Positions 48,338-58,021 of a stretch of DNA of 64,000 nt are shown in pieces; the stretch's first letter is position 1; each line of letters starts with the position of its first letter. The notes beneath the pieces were generated by a model. It saw nothing but the letters and a program-made list of their open reading frames with translations, did no database searches and was not told the origin of the DNA. The stretch is from CAZKFN01 sp964552035 (GTDB lineage Bacteria; Bacteroidota; Bacteroidia; Flavobacteriales_E; Vicingaceae): the NCBI GenBank assembly GCA_964552035.1, contig CAZKFN010000001.1, forward strand, positions 124,001-188,000, written 5' to 3'. The translations under genes were made by a program, and so were the position numbers.

Positions 48338-49789
48338 TTACACGGGATATTTCCCGGTAAAACATCCAAAACAATAGTTGGAACCGCCTATGATTTCTTT
48401 TAAATTCTCGATGCTTAAGAATTCAAGTGTATCTACGTTTAAATAATTTTTTAACCTGTTTTTAGTCATATTAGCTGAAATTAGATCTTTTTTTGTTGGA
48501 GTGTCAATTCCTAAATGACAGGGGGCAATAATAGGAGGAGAAACACTGCAAAAATGAACTTCAATCGCACCGGCTTCTCGCAATATGGCAACCAATCTTT
48601 TTGAGGTGGTTCCGCGAACAATAGAATCGTCAATGACAACTATTCGTTTCCCTTTTATAACCGAAGCGAGCGGATTAAATTTTAAATTTACCACTCGCTC
48701 CCTCATTTTTTGTGAAGGAACAATGAAACTTCTGCCAATGTACCTGTTTTTGATAATCGCAGGATAAAAAGGAATTCCGGAGGCACGTGAATAACCAATG
48801 GCGGCAGGTACTCCCGAATCGGGGACGCCAATAACCATATCAGCATCAACAGGGTTTTGTTCCCATACTTTTTGACCCGATTTCTCTCTGATTTCATACA
48901 CATGGAGGTTCTCAATTATAGAATCAGGTCTCGCAAAATAAATATACTCAAAAGAGCAAATACGCATTTTATTTGCCCTATTGAACATCTCGCTTTTTGT
49001 GCCGTTGGTGTTTTTGTTAATACACAAAATTTCTCCGGGTAAAATATCTCTAACTAGTTGCGCACCAACAGCATCTAAAGCTACTGATTCAGAAGCTACA
49101 ACAAAGGTCTCGCTATCAATGGCTCCAAGAATAAGAGGGCGAATGCCAAAGGAATCTCTAAAAGAGAAAAAAGTATCTTGCGTTAAACCGACAACCGAAT
49201 AGGCACCAGTTATTTTATTCATCGTTAGCTTGATGGCTTCAACTAGACCTTTACTTAGGTTTTTTTGAATTAATCGTAAAATTACTTCAGAATCAGAGGT
49301 GGCTCTGAACACAATACCTTCGTCTTCCAGCTCTTTCCTCAATTCATTAGCGTTGGTAAGATTGCCATTGTGTGCAATCGATAGAATGATTTGGTCGTAT
49401 TCATTTTTAGAAAAAAAAGGCTGAAAATTGTATTTTTTTTTGTCACCCGCGGTGGTGTATCTCGTGTGCCCTATTGAAGCATTCCCCATGTAGTCTTCTG
49501 GATTAGAAATAGTCTTAAAAACATCCAAAACCAAACCTTCGTCTTTAAAGTTTTTAATAGATTCATCCTTTAGGACTGAAATTCCACACGCTTCTTGCCC
49601 TCGATGTTGTAGGGCGAACAATCCAAATTGAGAAAGAGAGAAAGTGTCTATGTTGCGAGGTGAATAAATACCGAAAATACCACATTCCTCATGGATTGCA
49701 TCAAAAGGAGTCTCTGATTTTAGACAATTCCTATGATAAGTTGTTGACGAGAATCCAGCCAAATAATTTTCTTTGAGGGCGTTTTTCAT
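48338..49789 (-). CDS. purF: Amidophosphoribosyltransferase
   Basis: First committed step of purine synthesis: PRPP plus glutamine gives phosphoribosylamine. The class II amidotransferase nucleophile is the Cys of HEECGIFGIYS near residue 36; about 34 residues precede it as a propeptide to be cleaved, as in the B. subtilis-type enzyme. The PRPP motif VVIDDSIVRGTTSKRLV is near residue 380. The C-terminal YCFGC and internal cysteines fit the iron-sulfur form. 483 residues. Probably first gene of purF-guaA-pyrG, with a small gene 10 bp upstream. Confidence 0.95.
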   Translation of the reverse strand: MKNALKENYLAGFSSTTYHRNCLKSETPFDAIHEECGIFGIYSPRNIDTFSLSQFGLFALQHRGQEACGISVLKDESIKNFKDEGLVLDVFKTISNPEDYMGNASIGHTRYTTAGDKKKYNFQPFFSKNEYDQIILSIAHNGNLTNANELRKELEDEGIVFRATSDSEVILRLIQKNLSKGLVEAIKLTMNKITGAYSVVGLTQDTFFSFRDSFGIRPLILGAIDSETFVVASESVALDAVGAQLVRDILPGEILCINKNTNGTKSEMFNRANKMRICSFEYIYFARPDSIIENLHVYEIREKSGQKVWEQNPVDADMVIGVPDSGVPAAIGYSRASGIPFYPAIIKNRYIGRSFIVPSQKMRERVVNLKFNPLASVIKGKRIVVIDDSIVRGTTSKRLVAILREAGAIEVHFCSVSPPIIAPCHLGIDTPTKKDLISANMTKNRLKNYLNVDTLEFLSIENLKEIIGGSNYCFGCFTGKYPV

Positions 49790-49799
49790 GAGAATGAGA

Positions 49800-49997
49800 T
49801 TAATTTAATGTTTTTAACAAGCGTTTATAGATTCCGGCGTAGGTTTCAATAACTTCTCTGATACTTATTTTGAATCGATTTTTGTCCAATTCTTTTAAGA
49901 TGTCCTTACTCCAAAAGCGGCATGCATCCAGAGTAATTTCATCTACCAAAACTATTTTATCTTCTATTGTTTTTTCTAATTCAATTTTAAAAGCCAT
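49800..49997 (-). CDS. Small hypothetical protein upstream of purF
   Basis: 65 residues from the Met at 49997 (MAFKIELEKTIEDKIVLVDE), mostly charged and helical, ending in YAGIYKRLLKTLN. An upstream Met at 50030 would add 11 residues. It ends 10 bp before the purF start on the same strand, so it is probably translated from the same mRNA. No family recognised. Confidence 0.6.
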   Translation of the reverse strand: MAFKIELEKTIEDKIVLVDEITLDACRFWSKDILKELDKNRFKISIREVIETYAGIYKRLLKTLN

Positions 49998-50723
49998 TCG
50001 GCAAAGTTTAATTTTATAAAATAGCTCCATTCACTAGGGAATAGACCTTTGTTGCTAAATGTGAGTTTTCATTTAATTCTTTTTCTGTGGACAGTTCTAT
50101 AAACACCTAAACAATTTACTATGCTCTCATCCGAATAATTGCGAACAACGCCTTCTATTGGGTAATTAGTTGCCTTTTTATTATGTAATTGAGATTTACC
50201 TTGTTTTTGGGTATTGAAAGCTGTCAAATTCTTTTTGAAACCTACAACTACCTTATTAGGAATGTCGTTTATAAACATTTTATATAGCTTTCTCTTTATA
50301 AATCATTAATCTTTTTTCCATTGTTATTTTATTGTTTTGCGTTTTTTGTTTTGGCAAACAACACGACAATAAAGCTCAAAAGAGGAAACGTAAAACATTC
50401 CTGTTTTAGATTTTTGTGTGCGTTATAAGATATGTGGAATTGGTTCGAAAGATTGTTCAATATTCTTGGGGAAGAATAGTTCATCGGACAATCATTTTTA
50501 TGTGATACAAACCTTGCATGTTGCAAATATAATTCAGTTTGAGAAAATGGAAATAAAAAGGGTGATTTTTTTAGTAATTTGACTAACAAAAAATAGAGCT
50601 TTGTAGTAGTGAATTTGATTTGTTGTTACTCCAAAAAAAATTGATGTTTTTGTTTAAAAAAACACATATATTTTGATTTAACCCCCAAAAAAATCACTTA
50701 TTTTTGTCTAAACTTAAAAGAAG
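49998..50723. other. Intergenic region, about 725 bp
   Basis: Divergent promoter region between the purF unit and the glutamine synthetase gene. A 69-codon minus-strand frame (50278-50069, MFINDIPNKVVVGFKKN...) and an 86-codon frame (50589-50329) lack family similarity or start signals and are not called. A binding site for a nitrogen or purine regulator would be expected here, but no clear palindrome was found. Confidence 0.45.
50699..50706 (+). promoter_or_regulatory. TAnnTTTG promoter of the glutamine synthetase gene
   Basis: TATTTTTG, 18 bp before the ATG, with a TTTG at 50672-50675 that could serve as the -33 element (23-bp spacing, slightly long). Confidence 0.5.
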
Positions 50724-52901
50724 ATGACAACAGTTAGAAAGCGAGCTTATCAGGATGTCTTGAATAGAATTCCGCGAACAGTGGAGAAAGTTTGTCGAAT
50801 TTCTGAGGTTTTTGGAGAAAATGTATTTCACGAAGAACGGATGCGGGAATTATTGCCTGACCATGCGTTTGATGCGATTCAAAATGCGATTGTACACGGC
50901 AAACAAATTGATAGAGCTACGGCAGATATTGTAGCATCAGCAATGAAAGACTGGGCGATGACCAAGGGGGCCACACACTACACCCATTGGTTTCAACCGT
51001 TGACAGGAACAACTGCTGAAAAACATGATGCATTTTTTAAATTAATCGGTCCTGGAAGAGCCATCGATAAATTTAGTGGTTCCCTTTTGGCACAACAAGA
51101 ACCGGACGCTTCTTCGTTTCCAAATGGGGGCATCCGAAATACATTTGAAGCACGAGGTTATACGGCATGGGATCCTTCTTCCCCTGCATTTGTGATTTCT
51201 AATACGCTGTGTATTCCCACTATTTTTATTGCTTATACAGGAGAAGCCCTCGATTATAAAATGCCGTTGATAAAAGCCTTAGATGCCGTAGATAAAGCCG
51301 CTACAGAGGTATGCAAATTCTTTGATAAAGACGTTAAAAAAGTAAGTTCCACATTGGGTTGGGAACAAGAGTATTTCATAGTTGACAAGGCTTTCTATTA
51401 TGCACGTCCCGATATGGTATTTTCCGGACGTGTGCTTTTTGGAAAATCACCAGCTAAAGGACAACAGATGGACGACCATTATTTTGGGACGATTCCTTCA
51501 CGAGTAACCCATTTTATGAGGGAATTCGAAATGGAAGCACTTAAATTGGGGATTCCGGTAGTGACACGTCACAATGAAGTGGCTCCCAATCAATTTGAGT
51601 GTGCCTCAATGTTTGAAGAATGCAATTTGGCAAACGACCACAACCTTTTGTTGATGGATGTATTGGGAAAAGTTGCGAGAAGGCATGAATTGCGGGTGTT
51701 GCTCCACGAAAAACCGTTTCCGGGTGTAAATGGTTCTGGGAAACACAACAACTGGTCGTTGGCAACCGATACGGGAGTGAACCTATTGGCACCCGGGGAA
51801 GATCCAAAAAGAAATCTTCAATTCCTAACTTTTTTTATCAATACAATCAAGGCAATCTACGATTATAGCGATGTGTTGCGGGCCTCAATTGCAAGTGCCT
51901 CGAACGACCATCGCTTGGGAGGTCATGAAGCACCACCAGCGATTATTTCTGTGTTTATCGGTTCGTATATGTCTTCCTTTTTAGACAGTTTGGAAAAAAG
52001 TATTAAAGCTGGAAAAATGACCCCGGACGATAAAACCGAATTAAAGTTGAATATCGGAAAGATACCCCAGTTACTTTTAGACAATACAGATAGAAACCGA
52101 ACTTCTCCAATCGCTTTTACGGGAAATAAATTCGAATTTCGTGCCGTAGGTTCTTCCGCAAATTGCGCACAAGCAATGATTTCTTTTAACACTATTGTAG
52201 CGAAGCAATTGGTTCAATTTAAGAAAGATGTGGACGAACGAATCAGCCATGGGATTGGCAAAGACGAGGCGATTTTGAAAGAACTGCAAAAATTGATAAA
52301 AATATCCAAAAACATTCGGTTTGAGGGAAATGGATACAGTGAAGAATGGAAAAAAGAAGCGGAAAAAAGAGGGTTGAGTAATCTTAAAGATACGCCGGAG
52401 GCCTTGAAAATTTGGGATAATGAGAAAGTCATTCAACTTTTTGAAGAAATGAATATTTTCACAAAAAGAGAATTGTTGGCACGACAAGAAATTGAATACG
52501 AGAAATATGTAAAAAGCATTCAGATTGAAGCCCGCATTCTTGGCGAAATAACGATGGCATCCTTGATTCCTACAAGTATAACCTATCAAAATAGGTTGAT
52601 TCAGAATATCGAAGGATTACGCAAAATCTTTGCCAATGAAGAAGTTGCATCTGTGCAAACCAATATCTTAGAACGAATTAACAATCACCTTATCCGTTTG
52701 CAAGAATATTCTTCACAAATGCTCGAAAATCGAAAAGAGGCAAATAAATTAACGGACGCTAAGGAAAAAGCGATTGCTTATCGAGATACAGTCTTGTCTT
52801 TTTTTGACGTAATCCGCTATGAAGTGGACAAGATTGAAACACTTATAGACGACGATTTATGGCCTTTCCCTAAATTGAGAGAAATGATGTTTACGGATTA
52901 G
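50724..52901 (+). CDS. glnN: Type III glutamine synthetase (GSIII)
   Basis: Makes glutamine from glutamate, ammonia and ATP; the GSIII dodecamer is typical of Bacteroidota and cyanobacteria. 725 residues fits the large GSIII type (GSI is about 470). Characteristic segments: RISEVFGENVFHEERMRELL near residue 26, ATHYTHWFQPLTGTTAEKHD near 93, LGWEQEYFIVD near 214, and the ammonia/ATP region VNGSGKHNNWSLATDTG near 335. Lies with seven glutamine-consuming enzymes and directly upstream of purL (56 bp). Confidence 0.96.
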   Translation: MTTVRKRAYQDVLNRIPRTVEKVCRISEVFGENVFHEERMRELLPDHAFDAIQNAIVHGKQIDRATADIVASAMKDWAMTKGATHYTHWFQPLTGTTAEKHDAFFKLIGPGRAIDKFSGSLLAQQEPDASSFPNGGIRNTFEARGYTAWDPSSPAFVISNTLCIPTIFIAYTGEALDYKMPLIKALDAVDKAATEVCKFFDKDVKKVSSTLGWEQEYFIVDKAFYYARPDMVFSGRVLFGKSPAKGQQMDDHYFGTIPSRVTHFMREFEMEALKLGIPVVTRHNEVAPNQFECASMFEECNLANDHNLLLMDVLGKVARRHELRVLLHEKPFPGVNGSGKHNNWSLATDTGVNLLAPGEDPKRNLQFLTFFINTIKAIYDYSDVLRASIASASNDHRLGGHEAPPAIISVFIGSYMSSFLDSLEKSIKAGKMTPDDKTELKLNIGKIPQLLLDNTDRNRTSPIAFTGNKFEFRAVGSSANCAQAMISFNTIVAKQLVQFKKDVDERISHGIGKDEAILKELQKLIKISKNIRFEGNGYSEEWKKEAEKRGLSNLKDTPEALKIWDNEKVIQLFEEMNIFTKRELLARQEIEYEKYVKSIQIEARILGEITMASLIPTSITYQNRLIQNIEGLRKIFANEEVASVQTNILERINNHLIRLQEYSSQMLENRKEANKLTDAKEKAIAYRDTVLSFFDVIRYEVDKIETLIDDDLWPFPKLREMMFTD

Positions 52902-52931
52902 ATTTTTATGTGATTGTTTTCTCCAAAACCT

Positions 52932-52939
52932 TAAATTTG
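52932..52939 (+). promoter_or_regulatory. TAnnTTTG -7 element before purL
   Basis: TAAATTTG, 18 bp before the purL ATG, in the context CTTAAATTTGCA that is also found before prfB. purL may thus be transcribed on its own as well as from glnN. Confidence 0.5.
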
Positions 52940-52957
52940 CACTTTCATAATTAAAAC

Positions 52958-55900
52958 ATGATCCATTTCTTTTTAGGTCCATCAGACAACGTCTTTGTTT
53001 TACAAAGTAACCGTACATTATCTTCCTTGGATATTGAAAAATTAACTTGGCTTTTTAGTGGTGCACAAATCAGTACTGAAAAACAATTAACGGGTTTTTT
53101 CATCGGACCACGAGCTACAATGATTTCACCGTGGAGCACCAATGCCGTGGAGATTACTCAAAATATGAGTGTGTCTGGAATTGTACGAATAGAAGAATTT
53201 CATAAGGTAGATGCGGATTTTACAGCGTTTGATTCCATGCTTTTTCAAAAGTATCACGGACTCAATCAAGACGTTTTTGCGATGTATATTCAGCCCGAAC
53301 CGATTAGGATAATTACAGATATTGCAGCGTACAACCAAGAAGAAGGCCTGTCTTTAAGTGATGATGAAATGAACTACTTGAACGACTTATCCCAGAAGTT
53401 GGGACGACCGTTGACCGATTCGGAAGTTTTCGGATTCTCGCAAGTCAATTCGGAGCATTGTCGCCATAAAATCTTCAATGGAACGTTCATTATTGACGGA
53501 GAAGAAAAACCAAGTTCATTGTTCAAATTGATTAAAAAAACTTCGGAAACGCATCCGAATACCATTGTTTCTGCCTATAAAGATAACGTAGCATTTGTGA
53601 AGGGGCCTGTGCTGCAGCAGTTTGCTCCCCAACGAGGCGATGATTCCTCTTTTTATGAAACTAAAGATTTTGATTCTGTGATTTCGTTAAAAGCAGAAAC
53701 ACATAATTTTCCAACTACGGTGGAGCCATTTAACGGAGCGGCCACTGGTTCAGGTGGTGAAATCAGAGACCGTTTGGCTGGAGGAAAAGGTTCGTTGCCT
53801 TTGGCCGGAACAGCAGTCTATATGACGGCACTTTCGCGTTTGGAAAAAGAGCGCCCGTGGGAAAAAGGGATGGAAGCAAGACCTTGGCGCTATCAGACGC
53901 CGATGGATATTCTCATCAAAGCATCGAATGGAGCTACGGATTTTGGGAATAAATTTGGTCAACCCTTAATAACGGGCTCGGTCCTTACTTTTGAACATGA
54001 AGAAAATGACCGAAAATTAGGATTCGATAAAGTGATTATGTTGGCGGGAGGAATTGGGTATGGAAAATTAAATCAAGCCCTAAAAAAAGAGCCAAAACCA
54101 GGAGATAAGATTGTTATATTAGGAGGAGAAAATTACCGTATTGGGATGGGAGGAGCAGCTGTTTCTTCTGCCGATACAGGCGAGCATCATTCCGGAATTG
54201 AACTCAATGCCATTCAACGTTCCAATCCTGAAATGCAAAAACGAGCTGCCAATGTGGTGAGAGCAATGGTAGAAAGTGATGAAAATTCTATTGTTTCCAT
54301 TCACGACCACGGAGCCGGAGGTCACTTGAATTGCCTATCGGAATTGGTGGAAACAAGCGGAGGTAAAATTGACTTAGATAAATTGCCAAAGGGTGACCCG
54401 ACCATGTCTGCCAAAGAAATTATTGGAAATGAATCGCAGGAACGAATGGGCTTGCTGATTGCTCAAGAACATATTGAAAAACTCCAAAAAATTGCCGACC
54501 GTGAACGTGCTCCAATGTACATAGTGGGTGAAGTGACAGGCGATAATCGCTTTACGTTTGAATCTTCTAAAGGTGAAAAGCCGATAGATTTGACGTTGCA
54601 CGATATGTTTGGAAGTTTGCCTAAAATTGTGATGGAGGACAAAACTTTAACCCTCCATTATGAGGGGATTTCGTATAATCAGGACCTAATTCATACTTAT
54701 TTAGAACAAGTTCTACAGTTGGAAGCAGTTGCTTGCAAAGATTGGCTAACGAACAAAGTGGATCGCTGTGTGGGCGGTCGTGTGGCGAAACAACAATGTG
54801 CAGGACCGTTGCAGTTGCCACTCAATAATTGCGGCGTAAGTGCCTTGGATTTTAGAGGAAAAGAAGGTGTCGCTACCGCCATTGGTCATGCACCCTTAGC
54901 TGCCTTAATTGATGCCGGGGCAGGAAGTAGAATCGCAATTGCCGAATCGTTATCCAATATTGTTTGGGCACCTTTGGAAGACGGAATTAAAAGTGTTTCT
55001 TTATCTGCAAACTGGATGTGGCCTTGTAAAAATGAAGGGGAGGACGCTCGTTTGTATGAAGCTGTCGAAGCTTGTTCGGATTTCGCGATTCAATTGGGAG
55101 TCAATATCCCTACAGGAAAAGACTCACTATCCATGAAACAAAAATATAAAGATAGTGAGGTGATCGCTCCGGGAACGTTAATTATTTCGGCAGTGGCTCA
55201 TTGTTCGAATATTCGTCAAGTGGTTGAACCTGTTTTACAAAAAAGAAATGAGGCCATTTATTACATTAATTTAAGCGACAATGATTACCATTTGGGGGGT
55301 TCAGCTTTTGCTCAAATTCACAATAAAATCGGCAACCAAACACCAGATGTAAAAAATTCAACGCATTTTGCAAATGCTTTCAATGTACTGCAACAATTGA
55401 TTAAAGAAGATAAAATTTATGCAGGACATGATGTGGGAAGTGGAGGATTAATCACTACTCTTTTAGAAATGTGCTTTGCCGACCAAAATTTAGGAGCGGA
55501 TATTGATTTAAGTGCGTTAAATGAAAACGATTCTGTGAAACTCCTTTTTTCAGAGAATATCTCAGTGGTTTTCCAAGCGGATGTGTCTGCGGAAAAGTTG
55601 CTTAACACAAAAAATATCAACTTTCATAAAATTGGTAGGGTAACAGAAACCCCAACGCTTAAGGTTCGTAACGGTACACAAGAATTAACATTTGATGTCA
55701 ATCAATTACGCGATATTTGGTTTAAAACTTCGTATTTATTAGACCGCAAACAAAGTGGTGACGTGAAAGCGAAAGAACGTTATGAAAATTATAAAAATAC
55801 ACCTTTAAAGTTCTCGTTTCCTACTCATTTTGATGGTAAATTGCCGATTATAGATACAAACAATCCACGTCCGAAAGCAGCCATTTTGCGCGAAAAAGGA

Positions 55901-56620
55901 AGTAATTCCGAGCGGGAGCTTGCCAATGCACTCTATGTAGCCGGTTTTGATGTGAAAGATGTTCACATGACCGACTTAATTTCAGGTAGAGAAACCTTGC
56001 AGGAAATTCAGTTTTTGGCAGCCGTGGGCGGATTCTCAAATTCAGATGTACTCGGTTCTGCAAAAGGTTGGGCAGGAGCATTTTTATACTGTGAAAAGGC
56101 ACGAGAAGATTTAGACAATTTTTTTGCCAGAGAGGATACGCTTTCTGTAGGTATTTGCAATGGCTGTCAATTATTTATCGAGCTTGGGCTAATTAATAAA
56201 AACCACGATAATAAGCCAAAAATGTTACCAAATGACAGTAAAAAACACGAAAGTATTTTTACGTCTTTAAAAGTCCAAGAAAATAATTCGGTGATGATGA
56301 AAACATTGGCAGGTAGCACGATTGGAGTATGGGTATCACACGGAGAAGGAAAATTCCAATTGCCTTTAGACGAAGCCGCGTATCATATTGTGTCTAAATA
56401 TGCATATAATCAATACCCTGCCAGCCCGAATGGTTCAGACTATAACACCGCAATGCTTTGTGATGAAAGTGGACGTCATTTAGTGATGATGCCACATATC
56501 GAACGTTCGCTGTTTCCATGGCATTGGGCACATTATCCGGCAAGACGTAACGATGAGGTAACACCCTGGATGGAGGCTTTCGTGAATGCCAGAAAATGGA
56601 TTTTAAGTAGAGAAAGGTAA
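52958..56620 (+). CDS. purL: Phosphoribosylformylglycinamidine synthase (single-chain)
   Basis: Purine pathway enzyme converting FGAR, ATP and glutamine to FGAM. The 1220-residue single chain has a PurS-like N-terminus, two AIR-synthase-type halves (GFSQVNSEHCRHKIF near residue 162, LKAETHNFPTTVEPFNGAAT near 248, HDHGAGGHLNCLSE near 450, and GHDVGSGGLITTLLEM near 825), and a C-terminal amidotransferase with the nucleophile Cys in VGICNGCQLF near 1067 and the His of FPWHWAHYP near the end. It differs from the split PurLQS form of Gram-positive bacteria. Confidence 0.97.
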   Translation: MIHFFLGPSDNVFVLQSNRTLSSLDIEKLTWLFSGAQISTEKQLTGFFIGPRATMISPWSTNAVEITQNMSVSGIVRIEEFHKVDADFTAFDSMLFQKYHGLNQDVFAMYIQPEPIRIITDIAAYNQEEGLSLSDDEMNYLNDLSQKLGRPLTDSEVFGFSQVNSEHCRHKIFNGTFIIDGEEKPSSLFKLIKKTSETHPNTIVSAYKDNVAFVKGPVLQQFAPQRGDDSSFYETKDFDSVISLKAETHNFPTTVEPFNGAATGSGGEIRDRLAGGKGSLPLAGTAVYMTALSRLEKERPWEKGMEARPWRYQTPMDILIKASNGATDFGNKFGQPLITGSVLTFEHEENDRKLGFDKVIMLAGGIGYGKLNQALKKEPKPGDKIVILGGENYRIGMGGAAVSSADTGEHHSGIELNAIQRSNPEMQKRAANVVRAMVESDENSIVSIHDHGAGGHLNCLSELVETSGGKIDLDKLPKGDPTMSAKEIIGNESQERMGLLIAQEHIEKLQKIADRERAPMYIVGEVTGDNRFTFESSKGEKPIDLTLHDMFGSLPKIVMEDKTLTLHYEGISYNQDLIHTYLEQVLQLEAVACKDWLTNKVDRCVGGRVAKQQCAGPLQLPLNNCGVSALDFRGKEGVATAIGHAPLAALIDAGAGSRIAIAESLSNIVWAPLEDGIKSVSLSANWMWPCKNEGEDARLYEAVEACSDFAIQLGVNIPTGKDSLSMKQKYKDSEVIAPGTLIISAVAHCSNIRQVVEPVLQKRNEAIYYINLSDNDYHLGGSAFAQIHNKIGNQTPDVKNSTHFANAFNVLQQLIKEDKIYAGHDVGSGGLITTLLEMCFADQNLGADIDLSALNENDSVKLLFSENISVVFQADVSAEKLLNTKNINFHKIGRVTETPTLKVRNGTQELTFDVNQLRDIWFKTSYLLDRKQSGDVKAKERYENYKNTPLKFSFPTHFDGKLPIIDTNNPRPKAAILREKGSNSERELANALYVAGFDVKDVHMTDLISGRETLQEIQFLAAVGGFSNSDVLGSAKGWAGAFLYCEKAREDLDNFFAREDTLSVGICNGCQLFIELGLINKNHDNKPKMLPNDSKKHESIFTSLKVQENNSVMMKTLAGSTIGVWVSHGEGKFQLPLDEAAYHIVSKYAYNQYPASPNGSDYNTAMLCDESGRHLVMMPHIERSLFPWHWAHYPARRNDEVTPWMEAFVNARKWILSRER

Positions 56621-56749
56621 ATTCTCGCCTCTTTTGTCTCCTTTTATTCTCCCTGTTTTTACTTGATTGGGAACTGTTTTAGGTTATGTAAATTAAAGGA
56701 AGTAAATTCATCAAACACCCGTAATGTAGGCCCAAGGTCATAGAAGTTC

Positions 56750-56952
56750 TACGCTTTACTGCAGTTATGCTCTGGACATTATAAATATAGGCATAGGATA
56801 ATTTTAAATGTTAGGAGACGTAAAATTTTTTCTATGACAAGGAAACCCTAGCAGAAGAATTTTGGCAATTAATATTTTTTTAAAATTATTGAAGTAGCAG
56901 AGAATCACCCTTTTTATGTGATAAAGTGCAGAAAGATGAGGAAAATAAATTG
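56750..56952 (+). pseudogene. Relic of a SAM methyltransferase C-terminus
   Basis: Decayed copy of the last third of the intact methyltransferase at 26632. Pieces read FTAV, then a segment parallel to GKDRFEMFGG, then FYDKETLAEEFW, and IIEVAENHPFYVIKCRKM followed by RKIN and stop. The intact gene has FYDQETIAEEF and ITEVQEDYPFYVIKCRKVY. At least two frameshifts and internal stops separate the pieces. Confidence 0.75.
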
Positions 56953-57305
56953 ATTACTTTTTAAATCACTAAAGCAAAAGATGGGTTATAAAGAATATAA
57001 ACCACAACATTACATCTTGTTATGATAACAAAGTAGGAAGAAGTATTACTATTAAGTTAAATATCCCAAGCAGTATTTTAGCTGCTTTTGGTTTTTAATA
57101 CTAGTTGGGTGTTTTAAAAGACAAATGAACTAAATGTATTTACATGTTCAAAACATTTACGATAAGGGGTGCTTTGAATTTCTTTGTCTCACAAGACACT
57201 CACTCCTACACCGTATAAACACGAATCTTGAATATCTGCAATCTCATCATTTTGAAAGTTTAATTTATATTTATTTGGCAATTCAAAATCTTTATTTACC
57301 TTTAC
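56953..57305. other. Intergenic region before the TetR gene
   Basis: AT-rich. A hairpin-like AAGCAGTATTTTAGCTGCTTTTGG near 57070-57093 may be a terminator. A 63-codon frame at 57134 is not supported. Otherwise nothing recognised. Confidence 0.4.
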
Positions 57306-57323
57306 ATACCAAACGGTCGGTAT
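57306..57323. promoter_or_regulatory. TetR operator copy 1 (ATACCAAACGGTCGGTAT)
   Basis: 18-bp inverted repeat ending 4 bp before the tetR ATG, with one mismatch relative to the perfect copy at 57974. Binding here would block expression of the regulator itself. Confidence 0.85.
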
Positions 57324-57327
57324 AGTC

Positions 57328-57951
57328 ATGAAAGATACAAAAGAACATATTTTAGAGATTTCACTGCTGCTCTTTTTGCAAAATAGTTATAAAGCGGTAA
57401 CACTCAGCGATATCGTTCGAAAAACAGGTTTATCTAAAGGGGCATTCTATCATTATTTCGACAGTAAGCAAGAATTGTTTGAGGAGGTGGTGAAGTTTTA
57501 CTTCGGGGATGTATTAAACATTCAGTTTTCTTCTTATAATCAAGGTTCACTGAAAGGGTTTTATGAAGATTTTCTGCAACATAATTTTTATAAAATAGGT
57601 GTTTTTGAAAAAGTTAATCAGTCGAATGAAGATATCAGAAATCTCAATCAATACTTTTTGTTGTTTGATGCCATTACCCAATTTCCAGAGTTTAGAAAAA
57701 AATTTAATGAACACACCAAACAAGAATTACAAATCTGGGGAAATGTTATAGCCAATGCAAAGAAAACTGGAGAAATAAAGTCGAATGTGTCGGATGAAAA
57801 TATTGCACGAATGTTTATGTATATGGGTGATGGCAACGCCATACATTCAATACTTCTTGACAGAAAATCTTCTGAAATAAAAAAGTTCATTGGCGATCTC
57901 AAAACAATTTGGGATGAATTGTACGAACTTTTAAAAAACGAAAAGGAGTAA
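57328..57951 (+). CDS. TetR/AcrR-family transcriptional regulator
   Basis: 207 residues with the TetR N-terminal helix-turn-helix (VTLSDIVRKTGLSKGAFYHYF, residues 25-45, listed in two parts: VTLSDIVRKTGLSK and GAFYHYFDSKQELF) and an all-helical ligand-binding C-terminal domain. The operator palindrome lies 4 bp upstream of its start and again before the next gene, which indicates autoregulation and a one-target regulon. The ligand is unknown. Confidence 0.92.
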   Translation: MKDTKEHILEISLLLFLQNSYKAVTLSDIVRKTGLSKGAFYHYFDSKQELFEEVVKFYFGDVLNIQFSSYNQGSLKGFYEDFLQHNFYKIGVFEKVNQSNEDIRNLNQYFLLFDAITQFPEFRKKFNEHTKQELQIWGNVIANAKKTGEIKSNVSDENIARMFMYMGDGNAIHSILLDRKSSEIKKFIGDLKTIWDELYELLKNEKE

Positions 57952-57973
57952 ACTCTTTTTTTTACACCACCAC

Positions 57974-57991
57974 ATACCAAACGGTTGGTAT
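57974..57991. promoter_or_regulatory. TetR operator copy 2 (ATACCAAACGGTTGGTAT)
   Basis: Perfect inverted repeat ATACCAA-ACGG-TTGGTAT, 30 bp before the small membrane protein gene and 22 bp after the tetR stop. Only one base differs from copy 1. Confidence 0.88.
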
Positions 57992-58021
57992 TGTCAGTTT
58001 AAATTAAAAATAAAATAAAAA

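Noticed and set aside
50069..50589. Two minus-strand frames in the purF-glnN spacer
   Set aside because: No family similarity, no promoter or ribosome site, and they fall in the expected divergent control region.
57134..57325. 63-codon frame overlapping the TetR operator
   Set aside because: It covers the operator and ends just before tetR; product has no recognisable domain.
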